From CAZSDP01 sp964605665 (GTDB lineage: Bacteria; Planctomycetota; UBA8108; UBA1146): DNA of 64,000 nt. Positions within the stretch are counted from its first letter, which is position 1, and the number at the start of each line of letters is the position of its first letter. Location: positions 1 through 64,000 of the forward strand of contig CAZSDP010000011.1 of the NCBI GenBank assembly GCA_964605665.1. Direction: 5' to 3'. Under the pieces are notes generated by a model. The model saw nothing but the letters and a program-made list of their open reading frames with translations, was not told where the DNA came from and ran no database searches. A program made the position numbers and the translations under genes. Below are positions 8,482 to 16,606 of the stretch, piece by piece.

Positions 8482-9786
8482 TTATGGGCAAGGAGCAAAT
8501 TGCTGGCAGGTGAGAGAACCTGGGGTCGGGTCGGCGCCGCATCCACTCGCTGGATCAGCGATGGTGACGTTGGCCCCAAAGAGCCAAGAGAGCAGAAACA
8601 CGGAGTCGCTGATGTCGAGCGCTTCGTCGTCATTGGCATCGAGGGCGCTCGCACATGAAATCGGAGCGGCGGGGGGCGCCGCTGGAAAGAGGAACGACAA
8701 CATCGTGATCGCATCGGCGACATCGATCGCGCTATCGGCATTGGCATCACCACGGAGAAAATCGGGCTCCGCCAGTTGAGCCAAAATCCAATCGCGTGCT
8801 TCGAGGTAAACCGCGGGGGGCATACCGTGGCCCGCGCCCACCACCGGACGCCACGTCGAGTCGAGGCCGAGATCGACCAGACCCTCATGGAGCTTTTCCC
8901 CTTGTCGAAATGCGATCAACGTATCGAGGGTGCCATGACCGGTAAACAAGGGGGAGGCTTGCAGCGGGTTCACGGCAAAGAGAGGACTCGCATCGTGGGC
9001 GAGGGCCACCAACGCGTCCCAAGGTGAAGTCGTGACACTCTCATTTTGCAAAATTTGCCCCATCGAGATGCCCGTTTGATCCGACCCAAGTAGTCGCGAC
9101 TCCGGTGAATTGAGCGCTTCATGATGAATCGTCGAGCCGGGAGGAATCGTCACATCGAGATCGAGCCGCAAAAGGTCGGAGGGGCCATAAAAGTTAACTC
9201 CCAGGCGCACCGCGGAAGAAACCGCCGTCCAATCACCGACATCTCCGGTGGTACCCGGAGTATCGTTGGTCAACGCCAACGACGATGCGAGATGTCCACC
9301 GGCGGAATCTCCCCACACGGTGAATGCTGAGGGGTCGACATTCAAGACGGAAGCATGGGCACGCAACCAACGCACCGCGGCTTTCGCATCGTCACGCTGG
9401 GCGGGCCACGTCACCGGTTCAGTTCCGAAACTTCCCGCTTGAGAGGTGAGGCGATAGTCGATCGTCGCGATCGAAAAACCGTCGTTGCGAAGCCCGAGTA
9501 TCGGACCGGGAACCGACTGTCGAACCCCCGCCTGCCAAGCTCCTCCATGGATATAGATGATCAGCGGACGTGGCTCCGGTGCAGTTCCAAACGCGGGCAA
9601 GAAATCGAGCCAGAGGGGTGTCCCCCCCACCTCGGCATAGATGTGTTCTTCAAACCCGGGGCCTTGAGCAGCGAGATCGAGCCCACTTCCAAAGACCAAA
9701 ATTGCGACCACTACAGCGAGCCGCCAACCTCGGGATGAACCCACCCCATCGATCGGCGAAGGGCGGGAACCGATCGATAAACTCAA
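8482..9786 (-). CDS. Secreted alpha/beta-hydrolase (carboxylesterase-like) with C-terminal EF-hand pair
   Basis: About 434 residues. The esterase-type alpha/beta-hydrolase core shows the oxyanion motif HGGAW (80-84), the nucleophile elbow GDSAGG (Ser about 161) and a late His in VVGAGHGMPP, typical of BD-FAE/acetyl-esterase-like enzymes acting on esters. A signal peptide (WRLAVVVAILVFGSGLDLAA) lies near the N-terminus. The C-terminal 70 residues are a dockerin/EF-hand-like pair (RGDANADSAIDVADAI; ALDANDDEALDISDSV) ending FAPCP. The start is uncertain: the frame is open to 9858, but a TTG at 9786 has ggag 7 nt upstream and begins just past the stop of the pterin dehydratase gene, suggesting translational coupling; a GTG at 9744 is another option. 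Substrate unknown; deacetylation of polysaccharide is a reasonable guess. Confidence 0.84.
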   Translation of the reverse strand: MSLSIGSRPSPIDGVGSSRGWRLAVVVAILVFGSGLDLAAQGPGFEEHIYAEVGGTPLWLDFLPAFGTAPEPRPLIIYIHGGAWQAGVRQSVPGPILGLRNDGFSIATIDYRLTSQAGSFGTEPVTWPAQRDDAKAAVRWLRAHASVLNVDPSAFTVWGDSAGGHLASSLALTNDTPGTTGDVGDWTAVSSAVRLGVNFYGPSDLLRLDLDVTIPPGSTIHHEALNSPESRLLGSDQTGISMGQILQNESVTTSPWDALVALAHDASPLFAVNPLQASPLFTGHGTLDTLIAFRQGEKLHEGLVDLGLDSTWRPVVGAGHGMPPAVYLEARDWILAQLAEPDFLRGDANADSAIDVADAITMLSFLFPAAPPAAPISCASALDANDDEALDISDSVFLLSWLFGANVTIADPASGCGADPTPGSLTCQQFAPCP

Positions 9787-9790
9787 CGCT

Positions 9791-10147
9791 TCACTCCGAC
9801 TTTTCTTTGGGGCTCGGGACCGGCACTTGATCGATCTTCGCTGCCAAGACGAAGTCACTCTCGGTCAATCCATCGATGGCGTGGGTCCAGATCTTGATCC
9901 CGACTCGTCCCCATCCCAGTTCAAGGTCGGGATGATGATCTTGCTCCTCCGCGATCGCACCGACTTGGTTCACCAGATCGAGAGCGCTCTGAAAGTTGGG
10001 GAGCCGAAAGTTGCGTTCGAGATGGTGCCCATCGACGATCTTCCATCCTTGATCGAGACTTTGGTGAAGTCCCTCCCGCTCTTCTGCGGTCAGTGGTGGA
10101 GTGTCGCCTCGACAGGGAATGCAGTTTCGCGTGTGTAGTTCCATCAT
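9791..10147 (-). CDS. phhB: Pterin-4a-carbinolamine dehydratase
   Basis: 118 residues, standard family length. It dehydrates 4a-hydroxytetrahydrobiopterin to quinonoid dihydropterin, recycling the cofactor of aromatic amino acid hydroxylases; some homologues serve folate-related pathways. The diagnostic segment EEQDHHPDLELGWGRVGI is followed by KIWTHAIDGLTESDF, carrying the catalytic His pair and Asp. The gene starts with ATGATG at 10147, with cgagaagatg just upstream. It lies 47 bp downstream of a secreted unknown on the same strand, and its stop is a few bases before the preferred start of the esterase. No hydroxylase gene is nearby. Family assignment is secure; the physiological pterin is unknown. 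Confidence 0.93.
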   Translation of the reverse strand: MMELHTRNCIPCRGDTPPLTAEEREGLHQSLDQGWKIVDGHHLERNFRLPNFQSALDLVNQVGAIAEEQDHHPDLELGWGRVGIKIWTHAIDGLTESDFVLAAKIDQVPVPSPKEKSE

Positions 10148-10194
10148 CTTCTCGATTCAAAGTGGAATTTAGTCATTCAACGACGGCGCCGATT

Positions 10195-11880
10195 CTACTC
10201 CTTCGATCGAAACTCCTCCTCGAGTATCCCCTGCCAGTGGACGATCGGAACGTATCCGACTTCCTTCCCCTTGGGAGGGGTCACGAAAAGACCCGGGGAA
10301 AAACTCGCCAGCTTTCCTTCGCCGGGGCCCGAGAGATAGGTGCCGTCGATCTTCCAGTGACGATGGATCTTTTCGACCATCTCTTGAAGCTGATTTCTCT
10401 GCTCCTCGGTCCAATCGAACTGCTGGAATACCGGTTGATCGATGAATCGATACCAGGAGTACCGCACCGTCGAGCGATCGACCAACTTCACCTCGGAGTA
10501 GATTGAGACAGGCCCCGGTTTGATCCAAGATCCATCGAGCGGCTCTGCGGTGTATGGTTGCGGGATCGCGGTCGGCGAAGGAAACCGAGCTTCGATCAAA
10601 CCCGAATCCGCCGGGACGTCCGCCGCTGAAATGCAGGCACGCGTCTCCCCTTCATCGCGGAAGTAGGTGGGGAATCGAGCGAATCCACTCTCGATCACCT
10701 CTCTGTCGGTCCACTTCAACCCGAAGACGTCTCCGGGAAAAACGGTCGGTTCCGCCAATTGATTGATCCCGGTGATCTTCTTCTTGTCTTGTCGATAGGT
10801 CACCGGCCTCGTGGTGATCTTGGGGCGCACCGCCCCCTCTTCGTTGAATACCCCGGAAGCGGGTGGTCCGCCTTGTCGCCAGCGGAGGACGTCATCGAAG
10901 AGCGCACTCTTCGAGTACATTTTCACGTCGCGCACCAGCACCGTTCTGCCCGATGCATCGACCGGAAATTGCAACTGGGGAATCTTGGTGAAGATCGTTC
11001 CATCTTTATCGGTGAAGCGAAACTCGGGGACCGTATTGATCTCCATCGAACCGGCGATACCGCCAGCGGTCGGTCTCGAGTCGAGTCCGCGCCCGTGATT
11101 GAACGGATAATCGCGGGAGATGCGGCTCCAACACTCTGGGATGTAGTAGGCCAATGGCCCCTTGAAGTTCTCTGCGTCCAAAAACAGAGTCCAACTGTGC
11201 TCCCCGGTCGGTTGCGGATCATCTCGCGGATCGGTCAGCGGCAGAGCCATGTAAGCGTATCCGAGTAGCTCACCACTCGGATTTCCGGCGAACGGCATCC
11301 CGTCGGGGGGCACGAGCAAACGATTGCTCAATTGCGCGATCCCCAACATGTCATCGGGGAGTGGATGACTACTGTGGAAGAAGGGCCAACCGGGAGACGC
11401 CACTTCGGTGGAGTAACAGTTCGGGGTGGCATTCATGCTGAACTTTGGCGGACCATAGTGGAATCGGTTTCCCGCCCAGTAACCGAGTCCTCCTTCGACA
11501 GTTTGAAAAACACTCCCGTAAGTGGGTCCCCGCTCCGGCCAATGATCTCGGGCGATGGTGCCGGGTGGGCAGAGCGGCTCGGTGCGGTTGTCACTGTTGT
11601 CGGGAGTCAACCACGTCGACGGCAACCCGATCTGGAAGTTACGAATCGGCTCGCCGATCAGCGGCCACACCGACGCGTAAAAGCCTGCGCCATAACGATG
11701 GGTATCCGGGGTCGAACCAGCCCGACTTCCGATGTAGCCGTGCAATCCCCGATGAGCGATTTCGAGCTTCGGCTCCTCTTGAGCGAAGACTCTCTCACAG
11801 TTCCAACTTCCAGAGGTCGACACCGCTGCGAGGACCAAGCCAACGAGTATCGTTCTCACCAAGACTCGAACTTTGAACAA
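10195..11880 (-). CDS. Exported protein of unknown function, 561 aa
   Basis: A TTG start at 11880 with gggaga upstream gives a signal peptide (FKVRVLVRTILVGLVLAAVS, cleavage near VFAQEE). The mature part is rich in Trp, Pro, Gly and aromatic turns (WPLIGEPIRNFQIGLPSTW, FHYGPPKFSMNATPNCYS, LPLTDPRDDPQPTGEHSW) and reads like a beta-rich extracellular protein. The sequence DGTYLSGPGEGKLASFSPG near the C-terminus is distinctive. I do not recognise a domain or active site. Similar long exported hypotheticals occur in planctomycetes. It may share a transcript with the pterin dehydratase 47 bp downstream. Confidence 0.7.
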   Translation of the reverse strand: MFKVRVLVRTILVGLVLAAVSTSGSWNCERVFAQEEPKLEIAHRGLHGYIGSRAGSTPDTHRYGAGFYASVWPLIGEPIRNFQIGLPSTWLTPDNSDNRTEPLCPPGTIARDHWPERGPTYGSVFQTVEGGLGYWAGNRFHYGPPKFSMNATPNCYSTEVASPGWPFFHSSHPLPDDMLGIAQLSNRLLVPPDGMPFAGNPSGELLGYAYMALPLTDPRDDPQPTGEHSWTLFLDAENFKGPLAYYIPECWSRISRDYPFNHGRGLDSRPTAGGIAGSMEINTVPEFRFTDKDGTIFTKIPQLQFPVDASGRTVLVRDVKMYSKSALFDDVLRWRQGGPPASGVFNEEGAVRPKITTRPVTYRQDKKKITGINQLAEPTVFPGDVFGLKWTDREVIESGFARFPTYFRDEGETRACISAADVPADSGLIEARFPSPTAIPQPYTAEPLDGSWIKPGPVSIYSEVKLVDRSTVRYSWYRFIDQPVFQQFDWTEEQRNQLQEMVEKIHRHWKIDGTYLSGPGEGKLASFSPGLFVTPPKGKEVGYVPIVHWQGILEEEFRSKE

Positions 11881-12215
11881 GGAGGTCTCCCTATCTTCTC
11901 GAGCAAAGAGCCAAACGATCTAGACAGCGCGTCTCCAACTTCGGGAAATCTCTTCGCACGAAATGGAATCTACTCATGCCCCGACCAATCCTCCCTAATG
12001 AGGCGGATGAGGCGTCTGTCACGCCGCTCTGATCTCAAGAGCTATTGTCACTGGCCTTGAGACACTGTTCTTCGCTACACTAGGATCTTCGCTACATTAA
12101 GAGTTGAAGAGTGTGTGGGTTAAGCTCAGCGATTGAGGCGACACACGTCAACCTGAACCACTTATCGCCGCATGAGATCATACACAAGTTGGAACAAGGG
12201 GATCGACGAAGATCG
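11881..12215. other. Intergenic region between divergent genes
   Basis: This lies between a leftward exported unknown and the rightward cyclase gene. It contains the 17-bp duplication at 12069-12102. No convincing promoter box was identified. Confidence 0.4.
12069..12102. repeat. 17-bp tandem duplication upstream of cyclase
   Basis: Two copies, tcttcgctacactagga and tcttcgctacattaaga, differ at two positions. They lie 110-150 bp upstream of the cyclase start. The cluster tacact/tacatt could serve as promoter-like hexamers, but that is speculative. Confidence 0.8.
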
Positions 12216-13793
12216 ATGATGAATTCAAATCAAGAATCACTCACTTTGAGATTTCGAGATTCAAAGGGTGACCACCAACATCCCTTGAGTTCCGAAGAGA
12301 TCACCCTTGGGCGATCGCCCGACTGCAACTTGTGCATTCAACATGACACGATTTCGCGAAAACACGCCCGGATTCGATCGGTCGATGGCAAATATCTGCT
12401 GGAAGACTTGGGGAGTCACAACGGCATCGTCGTTGGATCGAAAAAAGTGGATTCAGTTCAGTTACAGGCGGGAATGATGTTCAAGCTCGGCGAGGTCACA
12501 CTCGTCGTCGATGCGCCCATGCCAAAAAGTCCCGGTTTAGAGTTGGGGAATGAACTTCCGGAGCAGGGAATTCTCGACTCGATCTCCATCACTGACATTG
12601 AGAAGAGTCTGCAACAGCGTCCCGCCTACCAAGAGTCTTCCAGCAAAGATCTGGGCATGGCTCTGGAACTCTTCAAGGATGCTGCAGATACCTTGCTCAC
12701 CGGATCTCATCTAGACCAAGTCACCCAAGGCGCGATCAGTCTATCGCTAAAGGCACTCCCGATTGATCGCTGTTTCCTGTGTCTACTCGAGGACGGTGAA
12801 CTTTCCTTGAGCGCTTCCGGATCTCAAGATCATCAACAAAACATCGGTCAAATGGAGCTATCAACCACGATTGCAAACCAAGTGATCGAAAACAAATGCG
12901 CCGTCATCATTCGCGACACAGCCAACCAAGAAGATCTTGCGGCTGCGATGAGTATCCAACAGATGAACATCGTTTCAGCGATGTGCGCTCCGTTGATCAC
13001 TGAAGGAGTGGTCTTTGGAATTCTCTATGTCGATTGCATCAAGACGCACAGAGTTCTCAATTCAGATCACCTAAGCACCATTTCGGTGCTCGCATTGATG
13101 GTGGCCAGCGCAATTCAACAATTCCGGTTTCGCCAAAACGCAGAAGAGGAAAAGCGAAGACGTGTCGATCTCTCCTGCCGTCTCTCGCCAAATGTCGTCG
13201 ACAAAGTACTCTCTGGACAAGCCGAATTGGGTTCGAAGGAAGCAGAGATCTCAGTTCTTTTCGCCGATCTCGTCGGCTTCACTACGATGTCAGAAGCTCT
13301 CGCTCCTCGAGAAGTCGTCGAGCTATTGAATCAACTCTTCGAAGACTTGACGGCGGAGGTTTTCCGTCAAGAAGGAACACTCGACAAATACATCGGTGAT
13401 GCCTTGGTCGCATTTTTCGGAGCGCCAGAAGCGCAGTCAGATCATGCTGCTCGGGCAGTGAGAACTGCGATTGCAATGCAGCACCGAATTCGAGAGATCG
13501 CCTCCGCCCATCCGGAGTGGCCCCCCTTGAGTATGCGTATCGGGATCAATTCGGGACCGGCAGTGGTCGGTGATATCGGCTCGAAACTTCGCAGTGACTA
13601 CACCGTGATCGGCGATACCGTCAACACTGCAAGCCGATTCGAATCCCAAGTCGCAAAGTCAGGGGAGATCGCGATCGGCCCCTACACCGCAGAGCTATGC
13701 GGAGATCTCTTCCAAATGGAACAGCTTGAAGAGACTCCCCTCAAAGGGAAGAAACAGATCATCCGGCCATGGAAGGTTCTCGGACATCGGTAA
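12216..13793 (+). CDS. FHA-GAF-class III adenylate cyclase
   Basis: Makes a cyclic nucleotide, probably cAMP, in the cytoplasm. About 525 residues from the ATG at 12216; an upstream in-frame GTG (12111) would add 35 residues without domain content. An FHA phosphothreonine-binding domain covers about 8-100 (ITLGRSPDCNLCI, SRKHARI, LEDLGSHNGI). A GAF sensor domain lies at about 150-310. The class III catalytic domain (about 345-520) has the first metal-binding Asp in LFADLVGFT, the second in LDKYIGDALVAFFG, and DYTVIGDTVNTASR. The Lys of DKYIGD and Asp of DYTVIGD match the adenylate-type purine-specifying pair, and the C-terminal Asn/Arg transition-state residues are present. No transmembrane segment. 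The FHA domain suggests control by a Ser/Thr kinase. Confidence 0.9.
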   Translation: MMNSNQESLTLRFRDSKGDHQHPLSSEEITLGRSPDCNLCIQHDTISRKHARIRSVDGKYLLEDLGSHNGIVVGSKKVDSVQLQAGMMFKLGEVTLVVDAPMPKSPGLELGNELPEQGILDSISITDIEKSLQQRPAYQESSSKDLGMALELFKDAADTLLTGSHLDQVTQGAISLSLKALPIDRCFLCLLEDGELSLSASGSQDHQQNIGQMELSTTIANQVIENKCAVIIRDTANQEDLAAAMSIQQMNIVSAMCAPLITEGVVFGILYVDCIKTHRVLNSDHLSTISVLALMVASAIQQFRFRQNAEEEKRRRVDLSCRLSPNVVDKVLSGQAELGSKEAEISVLFADLVGFTTMSEALAPREVVELLNQLFEDLTAEVFRQEGTLDKYIGDALVAFFGAPEAQSDHAARAVRTAIAMQHRIREIASAHPEWPPLSMRIGINSGPAVVGDIGSKLRSDYTVIGDTVNTASRFESQVAKSGEIAIGPYTAELCGDLFQMEQLEETPLKGKKQIIRPWKVLGHR

Positions 13794-13860
13794 CGGTGTA
13801 GCGGCCTATTCTTCACTTTCCCACTCTTCTGAAAGTCGCTGAAAAGCTGCTGCGTTACCG
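13788..13860. terminator. Possible bidirectional terminator hairpin between convergent genes
   Basis: CGGTAACG (13788-13795, overlapping the cyclase stop) is matched by CGTTACCG (13853-13860), with partial extra pairing inside (tagcggc / gctgctg). It lies between two convergent genes. The loop is long and no T-tract follows, so confidence is low. Confidence 0.3.
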
Positions 13861-13945
13861 CACCGGGAGCTCGATTGGCGAACAGTAGCATTGCTTCACG
13901 CCTGCTCGCCAAAACCGCATGAAAGTAAGTGACTTGATAACTAAG

Positions 13946-16186
13946 TCACTGCGAGGTCGGCATGAATCGACCTCCGGGGTTCCCCGACATCATCTCTTGA
14001 GGAGAAATCACGATATCGACCTCTAAACCATCGCGATCCACGGTGAAGGTCACTTCACTCGACTGTTGGAGAAATGCCCCCATCATCGCGAGTTGTTCTC
14101 CACCTTCGAATGCCTGCCCGTTGATCTTTCGAATCAGGTCACCATCGACGAATCCCGCTTGTGCAAGCTTCCCCGTTGAGTCCGTAATCATCACGGCAAT
14201 CGCATTGACCGGGGGAGGATCGTAGGTGATGGGAGCACATGGCACGGTGACTCGCATCGACGCTTGCGATCGCGTGTTTCCTCCCCATGCTGTGATCAGG
14301 TATTCCCCTGCGGCTAACCCCTTCACCACTACGGTGGATGTTCCGGTCAATTGTACATGCCGAGTTCGAGTAAAGTCTTCCCCCACTCGCTCAATCTGGA
14401 GGTTGCCTTCCCCAATCTCTTCCGGAAAGTTCACCTCGAGGGAGTACATCTGAGGAAGCGCTCGAGAAATGTTGTTATTCCCGGGTGCCAGCTGAATGAT
14501 CTCTTGAGTCAGTGTTCCGCGATTTCCGAAGGAATTTCGCTTCGAATCATCGTAGGAAAAAATCAGAGCGTAGGCTCCCGGTTTGACCGGACCGAATCTG
14601 ACTTCACCCTTCAGATCTGGTTTTTCGCTGCCGATCCAATCGCCCAGAGCATTTTGAAGATTCACATCTTCCGTTTCCACATAACTCCTGAGAGACACTT
14701 GGATATGCCCTACGAATTCGCCACCCACATAACCTGGTATGGAAATCATCGCATATGCGGGAGCTTCGAAATGCACGTCCAACAACTGGCCTCGCACATC
14801 TGTGATCGCTACTCGCTGAGTACCGAAGGACTGATGTCGAACCGATACGAATTTTTCGTACTGATCATTACCTTCCAGCCTTGTCTCTAGCTCTTCATCG
14901 GGGCGCAGCAGAACTCCCCCGTCTTTCAAGCGTGTCGTATTCCCCATACCAGAGCTCGTACGATTGGGGCTGACAATTGCGAAGGAAATCCCCGCATCGG
15001 TCAGAAGAGCGCCATCCGGTGAATAGGCGTACACGATCACTCCCTCGTCTTTTTTTAGAGTAGGGAGGTCCAATTCGACTTCCACCAATTCACTCTCCAC
15101 CTCGACATAGCTGATCGCAGGCAAGGCTTCATCGTGACGATGTCCGCGAGCAACGCCGATCCAATATCCGCCTGGATCAAGATCGGAAAACGTGAATTCG
15201 CGACCACTGTAAACAGTATCTCTCAGGTCAGAAGCGAGCATTTGCTGCGGAGTTGGATTTAAGATCAACGCTGCAGAAACCAGATAAACCGTCGCGGTCG
15301 CGGCGACTTCATCAGGGCCTCCACGAACCTTGCCTCGAATCGCACCACGAGCGGCGAGTTGAATGGTGATCGGCATCACCCCAGAGCCGGCTTGAATTTC
15401 GAGGTCTTCGACCACCCCACGTTCTCCGTCACCATTCGTTGCGGTCACAGAAACGATGCCCGGTTTAACTGGAATCAAGCGTCTTGATTGGCTCCACCGT
15501 TCGCCGCGACTCGAGTTTCCATGACGAACCGACAGCTGAGCCTGCTCGGGCTCACTGCCATCCGGGCGCAGTACCGTCACCTCGAGCTCCGTAACCGCCG
15601 TTGCGGTGAAGTCGACAACATCACCAGACCGGATGTCACGCGAAGCGCTCGCACGAATCGTGAAGCCGCGCTTCTCCGCACGAAGGCGATACTCAATGTC
15701 TGCGTCGACGAGGAGTTGATAGCGGCCATCGGAATCGGTGACGGCGGTCGAGCGAGTCTTATCCTGCCAACGTAGATCCCGGATGTACCTGCGTACCTTC
15801 GATTCGTTGTCACTCACTTCTTCACGATTTGGACGCCGGCCAGCGGTGGCAGAGACTTCGACTCCCTCCACTGGTTCACCGGTGACTGTCACAACTTGTC
15901 CGGTAATCGTTCCGTCGCGGTTGAACTCTCCGACTAATGAGACCTCGGCGATCGCTCGAGACAGGAGGGAGCCATCGATGGAGTTTGGGGGGGAGCTCGA
16001 ACCTGAATCCTCGTGGGAAACGGGGTTCTCTTCCTCGATTACCACTTCTTCCGAGGGAGTCGAAAGGGCCGCTTCGGGCGCGACTGCTGGCAAGACTTCA
16101 TCTTGATCAATTACCCCATGAGTGATCAGAGAACCAAGGAACGCCCCCACAACCAGGACAAACAGATATGGCGCGAATCGAAGCAT
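13946..16186 (-). CDS. Membrane-anchored carboxypeptidase-regulatory-like repeat protein with C-terminal PDZ
   Basis: About 746 residues from the ATG at 16186, which has ggagg 9 nt upstream; the frame continues to 16261 without such support. A signal or anchor helix (YLFVLVVGAFLGSLITHG) is followed by an acidic linker, then several carboxypeptidase-regulatory-like/Ig-like beta domains (DGTITGQVVTVTGEPVEGV; AARGAIRGKVRGGPDEV; VKPGAYALIFSYDD; GLAAGEYLITAWGG). A C-terminal PDZ-like domain (about 665-735) contains LAQAGFVDGDLIRKINGQ. There is no peptidase active site; the name refers to the accessory fold only. A periplasmic or surface binding role is inferred. It stands alone between two convergent or spaced genes. 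Confidence 0.8.
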   Translation of the reverse strand: MLRFAPYLFVLVVGAFLGSLITHGVIDQDEVLPAVAPEAALSTPSEEVVIEEENPVSHEDSGSSSPPNSIDGSLLSRAIAEVSLVGEFNRDGTITGQVVTVTGEPVEGVEVSATAGRRPNREEVSDNESKVRRYIRDLRWQDKTRSTAVTDSDGRYQLLVDADIEYRLRAEKRGFTIRASASRDIRSGDVVDFTATAVTELEVTVLRPDGSEPEQAQLSVRHGNSSRGERWSQSRRLIPVKPGIVSVTATNGDGERGVVEDLEIQAGSGVMPITIQLAARGAIRGKVRGGPDEVAATATVYLVSAALILNPTPQQMLASDLRDTVYSGREFTFSDLDPGGYWIGVARGHRHDEALPAISYVEVESELVEVELDLPTLKKDEGVIVYAYSPDGALLTDAGISFAIVSPNRTSSGMGNTTRLKDGGVLLRPDEELETRLEGNDQYEKFVSVRHQSFGTQRVAITDVRGQLLDVHFEAPAYAMISIPGYVGGEFVGHIQVSLRSYVETEDVNLQNALGDWIGSEKPDLKGEVRFGPVKPGAYALIFSYDDSKRNSFGNRGTLTQEIIQLAPGNNNISRALPQMYSLEVNFPEEIGEGNLQIERVGEDFTRTRHVQLTGTSTVVVKGLAAGEYLITAWGGNTRSQASMRVTVPCAPITYDPPPVNAIAVMITDSTGKLAQAGFVDGDLIRKINGQAFEGGEQLAMMGAFLQQSSEVTFTVDRDGLEVDIVISPQEMMSGNPGGRFMPTSQ

Positions 16187-16606
16187 CGAAACATCCTCCA
16201 AATTACTGAGATCGGTGTGGATTCGGCAGGCAGCCCTGATCATAGCCGATCTTCTGGCCAAAGCCGAGAAGAGGCTCTCACCACCAAGGGCAACACTCCC
16301 GGCATGATGGACCGATGATCACCGAGATTTCGAGCGAGCTTCGGTAGTCTCTCACTCGATTCTTCAGGTGGTTGTGTCAGCCGTGCGAAGGATCGTTTCA
16401 CCTATTCCTGAAGTTTGGAGCTTTCAATCTAGTGAGTTCAAGGCTCGCTTCCTTCAGCTTGGAAAGGTAGATCGAGACTTGGAAATCTACGGCTCTATTC
16501 AAGAACTGAGCAGGAACAAGAGCGGGCGGAGTTCGATCTTGAAGATCGAACCCCGCCCGAAGGATGAAACGACAGCTGTATCCACAGCTGCTCTTATAAC
16601 GATGTT
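16187..16606. other. Intergenic region with terminator hairpin
   Basis: About 420 bp between two minus-strand genes. The right part holds the hairpin at 16523-16559; the left part presumably holds the promoter of the carboxypeptidase-regulatory-like gene. Nothing else recognised. Confidence 0.4.
16523..16559 (-). terminator. GC-rich hairpin downstream of di-haem cytochrome gene
   Basis: The arms cgggcgg-gttcgatctt and gaagatcgaac-cccgcccg pair almost perfectly over some 17 bp. The hairpin begins about 48 bp beyond the stop at 16607. The following minus-strand bases are only mildly T-rich (ctcttgttcc), so it could be a terminator or an RNA-stabilising 3' structure. Confidence 0.5.
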
